The notes under the pieces are model-generated. The model made no database searches, was not told the DNA's origin, and saw only the letters and a list, made by a program, of their open reading frames with translations. A DNA stretch of 64,000 nucleotides from Symbiodinium natans (Eukaryota > Sar > Dinophyceae > Suessiales > Symbiodiniaceae): positions 484,351-548,350 of the forward strand of contig CAJNDS010002137.1 in NCBI GenBank assembly GCA_905221605.1. Reading direction: 5' to 3'. This document shows, piece after piece, positions 33,421 through 43,600 of the stretch (positions are counted from its first letter, which is position 1; each line of letters opens with the position of its first letter). Made by a program: the position numbers and the translations under genes.

Positions 33421-36200
33421 TAGCGCCCGCTGCTGGGAAACCCAGGCCGAGGCGGGTCGCGCGTAGCGCTAAGACTGATTGAGGACGCCCAACTTAAAAA
33501 GGGTGAACCCCCCCACAAAAGTAGGGGGAGCCCCCTGAGGTGCAGAGGCCCCTTGGCCAAGGCATTACTTTGGAGTGTTCTCCGATGGCTCCTCGAACCA
33601 CCGGAAGCCTGGGATGTGCTCCTGACGGCATGAAAGAGATGGAGGGCTCTGAGGGTTTTGGGGTTAGGGTTTAGGGGTTTGGCTCTTTAGGTAGTCTCTT
33701 AAGCGCGGAGAAGGCTCGGGCTTGGAAGTGTATGGGCTTAGCCATGTTGGGATCCTCACGAAGCTGAGTCTAGAAGCTGATAGAAGCTACCCCCCGCAGG
33801 AGCCCTGACTTGGCAGGACTGATACGCTAACACTTCCATGCATGAACCATAACAAAAAAAGTCGATGCCTTATGATCAAAGGTACCCCAAAAAAAATCTC
33901 AAGCCACCCCCAGCGTGAGCGAGCCCAAAAAGCATGCGGCCTGCAGGGGTGAGATCTCCAAGGCCACCCCATTGCGACCATGAAGCACCGGAACCTGCGA
34001 GCAGTGGAGTCCTAAACTGAACAGTGTACCAAACTGTCGTACTGCAAAAGACAAGACAAGAAAAGCAAAATATGCTACACTAAACTGGAATAGAAGAGAG
34101 CGCAGTAGGGCACAGTATAGCGCAAAGTAACAGGGTCATGCTTTTGCAGCACGCGGCCAAGCCCGGCATTGCGCCGATTGACTCTCCCCCTAAATACCCT
34201 AAGAGCTAATGCCACAAGTTCCCTACAGTGTTAACACGTCTGGAACCCGTCTTACTACTACCTTCCAAAAGCCCTTATCTACGGAATATACCCGAATTCA
34301 TAATAATGATCCTGAGTAGAAATTAGGGTATATTGCTCAAGGGGTTTTTGAAGATCTGGGTAGATTTACTATCAGCTCCGATAAATTCCCCCCCCAGTCG
34401 CTGAACGCCAGCGCCTTGTAGGCGCCGGCCTTCCAGAGCCGTGCCTTCGCAGCATCGCATCTTTTGCCCGACCCGTTCTTCTCAGTCATCTCCTTTTTTT
34501 TGGTTACACCTTCAGGGTTTGTTAACGTTAAAAAACCCTAGATATCCTTTTTTTGGGTTACACCCTGAATCAGGGGAAAAAGCAGCAGCAGGCTTCATGG
34601 AAGCAGTGGCACGCGACAAGATTCACATAACCGTTCGGGACTTCACAGCATGTCAGTGGAGGCTTTTACCAACCAACACACACACACACAAAACCTAAGC
34701 AGCTTCCTGCCCACCACACGGCCACGACTACTGCTTCTACTGGTGCTTCCTCTTCTTGAACGATTCGAAACACTGTGGAAAGTACATGACTCCATCAACT
34801 CAGGGATTCGTCGATTGAAAGGCCACACTCTTGCACAATCGCAAGATTCCTAAACCCTTTCTCTTCCCCAAAACCCAAATGGGGTTTCCGAAAATCAGGG
34901 GCCCATAATACAGACTCCAAATAGTAGGATCCCCTTATCAGAAGGACCCCAACAAGGCACCCCTAAACCCTTTCTTGCAGCCGGACTGAGGGCGTTGCCG
35001 GAATACTGACTGAGGGCGCTAAACCCTAAACCCTCAAACCTAAACCCTGAAACCCCAATAAGCTACCCCGAATTTCGGAAACCCCAAATACACCAGGCCC
35101 GAAACCTGAACCCTGCCTGTATCACATTGAAGCTGGTCGTTTCCTCGCTGACGACCTGTTGCCACCTCTTTGCGTATGAGCATTGGGGTCTAGGGTTTAG
35201 GGGCTAGGGTTGCTGCGTGAGCGTGTCAGAAAGCTACCCAACATTTTGCGGAACAGCTTCTGGGTTTCGGAGTTCCCATAGCATTGCCAGGCAAAAAAGA
35301 ATCTACAAGCCGGTCTCCGAACGACCTTGATCACGACGGTTCTGTGTCTCCACAAATTCTTAACTTGGCTGCACTTAGGATTGTAGCTATAAACTAAATT
35401 TTTAGCTGCCTGATTAAGAAACCCAATAAACCCAAAAAGGCTAAGGATCTAAAGTTACAGTAAAGCACCACAGAGAAAAGGGACTCCCAAAATACTTTGG
35501 ACCTGGCCTGTGCCTCCCTTCGCGTTGCCAGTGGACCTGCTCAGCCGAGACCTGGCGCAAGGGAGTCGCAGGAAGTTCTGGGATCTTATGGATGTTTAGG
35601 GGATGTCTGGGGGAATACTTGGGGGTGTTCTAGAGGGGCCCCGACAATCCTTATAGGGGCCCCTGTGTTTGAGGCCGCGCAGAAGTGAGAAGTGGGAGCA
35701 AAGGTGAGGGAAGCCAAGATGCTGCATTCCTCCGGAACATCTAGGGTTGATAGGTGGGACCGGGATGCTTAGTCCTTCATAGGGATTATCATAGGACGAC
35801 AATCCCTACTGTTAATGTAAAGGGGGAACATCCCGGATTTTCCAGAATTTCGAGGGGCCTCCCGAAAACCTCCCCCCCAAAGCCCCCCCAGATGTGAGAG
35901 GCCCATATGGCCTCGCAGCTGCAGGAGGGCATCCCACCCTCGCCGGCCAAAGAAGGGCCCTGGACCTGGAAACTGGAAGGGTTCACAGGAGTCGCACCTG
36001 ACAACCCCAACCAAACACCTAGACCTGGAACCAGGGGCGCAGAAGACGGAAGAGGGAGGAAGGGGAGGGGGGGGAGGGGGGGGGGAGGTAAACTTTTGGG
36101 TCCCGGATCCCTTTTTTTTTGGGGGGGGGGGGGGGGGGCTAGCATTGGAGCGTAACTACAGTGGGGGGCTTCAACTTCAGCACAACTGGATGGACACATC
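33421..36200. other. Non-coding stretch
   Basis: No gene supported. It contains degenerate TTTAGGG/CCCTAAA scraps at 33,660-33,680, 35,020-35,065 and 35,188-35,210, an ACACAC run at 34,675-34,691 and the short motif at 35,774-35,835 shared with 1,688-1,735. Confidence 0.5.
36055..36140. repeat. G-rich tracts
   Basis: Two G-runs (about 36,060-36,090 and 36,121-36,138) separated by a T-run. Multiple G4 runs could form quadruplexes. Confidence 0.9.
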
Positions 36201-36212
36201 ACTGGCAGCTGC

Positions 36213-36404
36213 TGGCTGTCTTTCTGTCTGTCCGTGTGTCTCTCTGTGTCTCTCTGTCTCTCGTGTCTCTCCGCGTCTGTTGTGCCTCTTTGTGTCCACT
36301 CTGTTTGTCTCTCTGTGTGTCTCTGTCTGTCAGTCTCTCTGTCTGTGTCTCTCTGTCTGTCTCTGTCTCTCTCTGTCTGTCTGTCTCTCCGTCTGTCTGT
36401 CTCT

Positions 36405-36447
<43 letters not shown>

Positions 36448-36463
36448 GTCTGCGGTCTGTGTG
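36213..36463. repeat. (CTGT/CTCT)n and (GTCTGC)n microsatellite
   Basis: About 250 bp of CTGTCTGT/CTCTCTGT units that become GTCTGC hexamers at the right end. The long Cys/Leu/Ser/Val plus-strand frames here are artefacts. It lies just downstream of the minus-strand gene at 36,568-37,755. Confidence 0.95.
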
Positions 36464-36567
36464 TTTGTTTCAAAGGGAGAGAGGACTCCACGTGGCCTCC
36501 ATGGAAGCCGGCAGAGGCCCAGCCATCAGCTCACCACTTGGGAGCAGACGGAGCCACCTCTGCTGTT

Positions 36568-37755
36568 TTAAAGCGACGACGAAACCGCGCCGGACGCCTC
36601 TCTAGATTCTGCAAAAAAACAAGAAAAGAGGGCTTCTCGAGCGCCCAGGCGCGGGCAGTTGCAGTGCAGCTGAAACTTCTCCATCGTGTGGCCAGAAGGC
36701 AGTTTCATCACGTGGACAGGGAACGCTTTGTTCGCCGGCTCCGGTTCCAGGCCCCAGTACTTGAAGACCAAAACCTGATCTCCATAGGACATCACACCCA
36801 CGGGAACCTGCAGATCCACGGTGGTAAAGAGCCCGCGCATGGGATCCTCCATGAGCACGAGGGAGCACTTGATCTCCGTGGCTTGGGACTTTCCTCCACT
36901 GGCTTCAACGTTGCCATGGATCCTCCCAGATCCTTCGAGTTGGAGCTGCCACGTCGCCAGGTCGCAACCACTGACCTCCGTGCCCAAAGGTTGGGGCTCC
37001 GGGAAGTCGTTGATGGGGTCACCGTTCACCAAGGCCCTCCGTGCCAAGCTCATGGAGCTCGGCGTGGGCTGCACGCTGCCGCCACCGCAGGCACAGCAGG
37101 CTTCGCTGGGCCGAAGGCCGTGAAAGGCCTGGTCATGGCCATCCTCCACTGAATCCCCCACGAAGCGGCAGTAACCCTTGGACTCGTAGTCCTGGCAGGT
37201 GAGGCCCTTGGAGTCTTGCCAATCAGGAATGCTCTCGCACAGGAAGCACTTGGTGATGTTCAAGATCGGGATCTTCTGGTGGACGTAACCGGCAGCACAC
37301 TCCTGGCAAAGACCATCCTTAATTTTGCGACACCCCCCGCACTGCTCGGCAGCATCGCAGCACGTGAAGTCGTAGGCATCACCAGCGAAATTGCCAATAG
37401 GCATCTGGCCCGGTGGACAGCTGACCCGGTTGGGCAAAGGTTTCTCCTCCCTGGCTTGAGTCTGCTTGGCACCCTGAAGTATGGACGATGCCATGAGCTT
37501 CTGGGGCGCAGGGCGGGCGCATTGCTGGAACCGCACGCCCGGCGTGGACCAGGCTGCACCACCTCCAGCCTCAAAGGCCGGCCCTGCAGGCCGAGCTAGC
37601 TCCACAGGCGTTCCAAGAGGGGCCAGGGAACCGGGCTGCTCCACGTCTGCCTGCAGCCACCGCTTCTGCAGAGCGCAGGTTGAGTCCTCCCCGGCGCTCG
37701 CGGCGCTCGGCCAAGCGAAGTGGGCAGAAGCAAGGACGAAGAGCACTGGCGTCAT
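36568..37755 (-). CDS. Secreted Cys-rich protein (395 aa, apparently intronless)
   Basis: The ATG at 37,755 opens [20 protein letters not shown], a clear signal peptide. The frame also extends upstream of it, but without protein character. A putative splice or trans-splice acceptor (TTGATTCAG) ends 6 nt before the ATG. After a linker come Cys-rich segments: [19 protein letters not shown] with a CC pair, [19 protein letters not shown], and [19 protein letters not shown] ending [10 protein letters not shown]. This last W-x-D-S-x-G-x-x-C-x-x-Y...ACCxCGGG pattern is one I associate with many protist extracellular proteins. Then comes a beta-rich domain without known motif (about residues 260-375). 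The end (LFSCFF) is coded by CTCTTTTCTTGTTTTTTTGCAG, which looks like an intron 3' end, so the true C-terminus may differ. No binding partner can be deduced. Confidence 0.7.
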   Translation of the reverse strand: MTPVLFVLASAHFAWPSAASAGEDSTCALQKRWLQADVEQPGSLAPLGTPVELARPAGPAFEAGGGAAWSTPGVRFQQCARPAPQKLMASSILQGAKQTQAREEKPLPNRVSCPPGQMPIGNFAGDAYDFTCCDAAEQCGGCRKIKDGLCQECAAGYVHQKIPILNITKCFLCESIPDWQDSKGLTCQDYESKGYCRFVGDSVEDGHDQAFHGLRPSEACCACGGGSVQPTPSSMSLARRALVNGDPINDFPEPQPLGTEVSGCDLATWQLQLEGSGRIHGNVEASGGKSQATEIKCSLVLMEDPMRGLFTTVDLQVPVGVMSYGDQVLVFKYWGLEPEPANKAFPVHVMKLPSGHTMEKFQLHCNCPRLGAREALFSCFFAESREASGAVSSSL

Positions 37756-39040
37756 GGCTTTCTGAATCAAGAGATCGACTCCCTGTTGAACCAAAAAGGC
37801 TTCAGGCACATAGGCAGATTGTGCAAGACCGCTTCCTCTCGAAGTGTGGTAACACACCCCCTCCCCCCAACGAACCCAGGTCTGAGTAGCGGCCACCCAC
37901 GTGTACACGAGACTGTGGTCTACAGAATTGTGGCCTGGCCCTGTTGCAGGTTGAAAAGGGGTTTAGGATTTAGGGCCTTAGGGCTTAGGGCCCCGGAGCT
38001 TATGCATTCAAGCTTCACAAGGTTCTCTCCGCAGGATGCATGAAGGCCTCGTATCTTCCCAGGCTACAGCACTTCAGGCTAGGAAGAGGTGGACGGACTT
38101 AGATGAAGCCGCGCAGGTTTTTGACGCATCCTGCTTAATTCGGCTCAAGCAGCGAAAGGCTAATCTGCATTGAAAAAGCGGGAAATGAGCAGACCCATGC
38201 CCGAAACCCGGTGTGCTCACAAATCGCACTGGACTCGCACTTTACACTGGTAGACCTGGTAGACCTTGCGCTGGGCTTACGCTTGACAGCGCCACGTGGT
38301 GTCACCGCAAACGCCAAGTACCCTTCAGACGCAAGGGCAGTCGGAGCTCAGTGCTCGAGTCCTGGCATCAACCCAACGTCAACGTCATCGGAGTGTTACC
38401 GAGGAGTCTGAGGAGCCACTTCACAACATGATTCCGTCAGGCTCCTGGATCCCCAGAGCCCTAAGCCGCCAAGCCGCCCAAGCCCACACAACTCCAGATC
38501 AGTTAACAAGGCCGTTCCAACCCCCGGAATCTTTCAACTTCAGACCTTCAGACCCCACCCCCCGCCTGCGCACCCCACAAAAGAGTACAAACCAAGCCAT
38601 CCTACCAGCTGCCATGCTACAGAGTGAACGGCTTGTGGCTTGCAGGACGTGGTGAAAGGCCCTACGCCGTGAGCCAGCCCTTTCCTGCCTGACAGCTGCT
38701 TCCTTAACAGCTCAACACCGAAAGTGGCTTAGACCCTTCCGGAAAGGATTTGACCAACGTACTTTGCGACGGAGCTTGAAATCTGTCCCCGAGGGCTTGG
38801 GATGTCCAGATCAAAGGCCGGACTGGAGTTCAGGGTTCGGGGTTTCAGGGTGAGCCTGTCGCAGGTTTGAGGTTTGTTGAAGCTTTTGCGTTTTTGGCAG
38901 CTGCGCGCAACACCGATGCAACATTGCTGCTCGGTAGCAGGTGCTCTTCTAGCACTGCTTATACCTTATACGCTTTGTCCCATCTCCACGGATTCGGATA
39001 CCCAAGCCTTTGCCCAACTTCCCAGCTGCAGCCCTTCCTA

Positions 39041-39240
39041 AACGTGCCCTTCCTAAACCCCTACCCTTGTTAAGCTCCTAAACGTACCCTTCCTTAAACC
39101 CCTAAGCTCTTAAGCTCCCAAACGTGCCCTTCCTAAGCCCCTCAGCTCTTAAGCTCCAACAAACGCGTCCTTCCTAAACCCCCGAGCTCTTGAGCCCCTA
39201 AGCGTGCTCTTCCTCAACCCCGAAGCTCCTATGCTCTTGT
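39041..39240. repeat. Minisatellite, five units of exactly 40 bp
   Basis: Units begin at 39,041, 39,081, 39,121, 39,161 and 39,201, each starting AACGTGCCCTTCCTAAACCC or a variant, then CCTAAGCTCTTAAGCTCC. The units diverge gradually to the right. Confidence 0.9.
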
Positions 39241-39350
39241 CAATGCTGTGAAAAGCAAAGGACGGAATCACCCCCTCGTTGCGCAATGTCAATGTTGTGA
39301 AAACCAACCAAAAAAAGGAATCAACCCCCCCCCGGTTCCCCCCGCCCTCG
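39240..39350. repeat. Imperfect duplication around GTCAATGTTGTGAAAA
   Basis: GTCAATGCTGTGAAAA at about 39,239 and GTCAATGTTGTGAAAA at about 39,287, each followed by AAGGA-AATCA-CCCC. A 48-bp offset next to the 40-bp minisatellite. Confidence 0.7.
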
Positions 39351-40655
39351 CTGTGGTTTGTCAATGTCACTGTAGTGACGAGGTAGTTGGTAGGAGGGGG
39401 GCGGCTCCTCCTCCTCCTCCTCCACCACTCGCAACATGCCAGTTTCTTCCCTACAAAGCCATTCGGTCCTCGTAGCCGTGGAAGATCGCCCAGTCGGCAT
39501 GCCTCTGTTCTGGGCGCAGGCCATGATACAACAGCAAGCTCTGAGCAGCTGCGCGTGCTAAGCCAGCATGTCAACTAGTACGAGAACACAGTATATCTAC
39601 CCATCCACCTGTCTATCCATCTATCCATCCGAGCGGGTTGGGGATCTCAACAAATGTAGCTTTAGACGGGCCTTTGCTGTTTGAGGTGTAGCGCTACGGC
39701 TACAAGGATCAGAACTTTGGTATCGGGGAGCTTCGGGCGAAGAATCTTGGGCCGGTGCTGCCATGCTCGCGTCGCGGCTCTGGCGACGCTCCTACTCCAT
39801 GTTGGCATCTTGGGACTTGGTCGTCCGCGCTGAAGAGCTGGCTTAGCTTGGGTCTCTGCTGGTTCATGCTGCCTGGGAATCTCTGAGCCATGTGCACGCC
39901 ACTTCCAACCAGTCAAGCGCTGCAACAACTTCTCAGAGCTTCATGGCAAAGGATGCAGAAGACCTCTGCGCGCTTGTAAGCTGCAACACATCTTGGCGCG
40001 ACAAGCGGCACAATCGTCTCCGATTAGGAACGCCGGACCTCCAGGAAACCTGAATTTCTGCTGAATCTCTGCTGAGTCCCTCATCAAACAAGTCCGCTGC
40101 AGGAAAGGGCAAACAGGGCCCCTTACCCTTTGAAGAATGTACTGTACCTTGACCGATGTTGTCTTTCCTGTGCTAGCGGACTTGTAGACATGACGACTTT
40201 GTCCGGGACTCGCGAGCATAGTGAGCAATGGAACTGCCAGTCGTGCCCCCCCACTGGGAAAATGGGGGTCAGATGACACAGTGCAAAATGTACAAAACAA
40301 GAGAATCTAGGATAAACCCTAATTCGAACAAAGCAGAATGACACAAGAAAAAGCGGTGATTCTGTAATTCACCTACACGAAGATCATGTACGGTACTGCA
40401 TCGAAGCACGTGGCCTGCTCAGTAGGCAGCAAAACATCATTAGCGACCGCTTGAAAAAGTTTTGCTCGAGAGCATGCTGAGCCATGTTCCACGAACCCAG
40501 CTATGATATGCTCTCCAGAGCTCCTTCGGCGGCCTTCCGCGGCTTTCCGCGGGAGAACAATGGAACATTGACGGAACACAGAAAAAGCCGAAGCCGCAAG
40601 TGCCAAGCTGCAAAGCAGGCTTCAGCTGTATAAAAGCAGTTGGACCGGATGGAGG

Positions 40656-43600
40656 TTAGATGTACGCCTGCTGCGTGTCCTCACACAACGAACGGGGTTC
40701 CTTCCTTGAACCCGAAACTCCACCAGGTTCTGCTGCGTTGGCCATGGGCTCTTCTGTGCGGACATTGCTTGGAGACAGGTCGCCCTCGCTGGGGCTTTTG
40801 GGACTTTGGCCGACCTCGGCTTCCTTGGCTGTCTCTGCTTCTGTTGCTTCTGTTGCGCTCGGCACGTTCTTGGCAGGAGGATTCTGGGCTGGCGGTGGCC
40901 CGAAGGAAGCGGAGCTGATCCGGAAGCAGAACCTGCCCACGAGTCGATGTGTCACATGCACAACATTGCACAACTGTACCCCCATCCTGCCCTGGCGTTG
41001 ACGAGAAGTTCCGAAGCGTCTACCTAACAACTAAGCCCTTTCGCTCCACCTCTTCGCCGTCTGATCGGCATCGGACTGAACGACCTCTGTGTCGAGCAAA
41101 GACACCGATGCCAGAAGCAACTTGTTGTCGTAAACTCCCAGCGCCGACAACGCCCTCGCCAGTCCTGCGCGATCCATCTCTGCGATCTTGGCTGACATGG
41201 ACTGCAGGGTTTCTGCAACCAGGCTGGGCGCCGGCGTCCTCATCAAGATGCCACTTAAAGACACCCACAATGAACCTGAAAAAACTGACGAGGGGATGAT
41301 GAGACGGCAGAAGTGAAGCTGTCCCCAGACTATATGGCATGCTTTAGCAGAGGCCTTGCCGACCTAACCGAAGAACACTGAAAGCCTGGAAGCCAACGGC
41401 ACCCCAAAAAAAGTTAAAAAAAGAAAGCAAAGAGTATCAAAGAGTCCTCTGGAGGTTGAAGGCGATGAGCTCCTTCTGCCCGCCAAGCGCCGCCCGGAAA
41501 GTCAAGGCACAGACGGTCATGACGAAGAGCAAAGCGACGGCGGCTCCCATCATGCCCATGATCACCGAACCCGCTGCATCGGCGAAGTCCTTCATGCTAC
41601 CCTCGAGGGCGCCCAGGTAGAATGAGTTCGCAGCCACAAGCATGGTGATGCAGAAGCCAATGAAGCAATCCAGCACGTTCAGAAGCGGCACCTTCCATGG
41701 CCAGGAATTCGACTGGATGATCAGTACGACCAAGAACACGAGCATCACACACATGACCTGGATGGGCGGATAGTCCGTCGCCAGCGCGATCGGGAGGGAC
41801 ATCAGCGGACCCCGCAACAGCAAAAGCAATCCAAACCACCAGGAGTCCAGCCGAAAGCGGAAGAGAAGGAATCTGAAGGCTTTCACATTTGCGTGCTGCC
41901 CATCCCTGCTCCATCTCGGCACCACGATCACGGCATAGGTGCATGCCGCCAGGAAGCCCATGACGCCCAGCAGGAGGAGCAGCACACCGAAGATGAGCAT
42001 GACGGTGTGATCCTGCAAAGTGAGAGTTTGCGCACATCTTCGCAATACAGTTCTGAAGAAGGCGCATGAAACTAGGTTTGTTTTTTGCTGGACGGACCTT
42101 CCTCCTCCAGACAGAACCCAAGATGAAAGCTGCTTCCCACTGGGTGCTATTCTAGCTGCAGGCTTGCATGTTGAGCAGACTGAGCACACAGCAGCTTTGT
42201 TCAGACCACAGGCTGACAGCCCGCTACACCCATGAAGCCGGCACAAGCCAACCCGAAGCTACTGAATCGAAGAGTCACCGGCACTTGTGGCAGAGACCAC
42301 AATTGTAATGAAACCTTCGGAAGGCCCACCCGACTACTGCAGAGGGCACGCAGAGGGCAGGAGCAAGGTTTGGGGTCCCACATGCAAAGGTGGTCCTCCG
42401 TGCCACAGGTGATGCTGGGGTACTTCAAGAGGCTGAAGACGCCATTCGGGTGACTGCAGGGAAAGAACATTCTTGAAGCTCCAGAAGCTGTTCTCTAGGT
42501 TCATCTCTAGGTTCTTACTACTGAGGCAAGATATTCACCCCCCCAGAGGGCCTGAAGCACATCATCGGTGCCATGGAGATGGTGCTCATCGTGCTGAAGG
42601 AGAGCTGGAGCAGGGCCCCGATGGTGCTCTTCGCCTTGGCGGCTTCCCATCGCAGCTTCTTGGGCGAGAGCTTGGAGATGTAGTAGCAGCACACGAGCCA
42701 GCCCACAGCACCCGGGAAGACAAGAACCGACACAATGTAACGAGTACTGGCAGAACCACCAGCGACGCAGCTGAAAGCAAAGTTATCGAAGTCCAGCAGA
42801 AAGACCTGAAGAAATGCATAGATGGCCTTCATAGCTTCGGGAACTTGAACAGTCATCGTCCCAATGATGCCGACGGATTGTAACGACGAGATGGTCATGC
42901 CGAACGCACACGTCGTTGTAAAAAGCACGGAGGCCTTGGCCGTGCTTTGAGCAGTCATCATGTAGTAGACCATGACCAGGCCAGACAACATCACCGCGAC
43001 TGCGAGGACCCAGCCGAGTTGCTGCCAGGGCGTGCACTCCTGGCACTGTCCCTCAGACCTGTCCCAGTGCCTTCCGCTGGGGCAGTCGGTGCAGGCCGTG
43101 TTGTTCAGCAGCCCCGTACAAGTTGCAGGGATGCCACCTGGACAGCGGGTGCCTGCAGCAGCCTCGACGCAGCGATACAGGTCCAGCGGCTCCGCCATGT
43201 TGCTGTAGAATCCGGGCAAGATGCTCGCCACGAACTCCGGGCCAAGGTCCGAGCTGCCGGACACAAGGCCGCGCAGCGTGGCCAGCGCTGGGCAGTCCAA
43301 GCCTGTCACACAACGCATCTCTTGCTCTTTTGCTCTCACTTAAAAATTTAACATTTGAAAAAGTACAATACAGATAATAAGAAGAATGATAATAAAGATC
43401 CCATATCCTGGGCCAACGGTCCCGGCCTTCCCCGCACTCGACGCAGCTCAGGTTCGTCGTGCTAGCTGAGGCATCAATGAAGCCCCTCGGGCAGCCGCAG
43501 TCCTCAAGTGACAAGGATCCCAAGCCGAGGGTCGTGCCACCTGGGCAAACCTTGCAGGTGCTGGAACCTGGCTCATCCTGGTACTCACCGATTTTGCAAC

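Larger units (their letters stand above)
37770..40650. other. Mostly non-coding; possible small exons at 39.9-40.6 kb
   Basis: Degenerate TTTAGGG scraps at 37,962-37,995. The minus strand at 40,250-40,130 reads VPLLTMLASPGQSRHVYKSA, and near 40,060-39,965 there is a possible exon after an acceptor (AGAAATTCAG), with FPGGPAFLIGDDCAACRAK. At 40,600-40,373 a minus frame ends at a stop. These could belong to a further minus-strand gene, but junctions are not resolved. Confidence 0.3.

Noticed and set aside
36145-37152. 335-codon plus-strand frame
   Set aside because: Its N-terminal half is the CTGT/GTCTGC microsatellite and the rest is antisense to the secreted Cys-rich gene, which has a signal peptide and Cys patterns on the minus strand.
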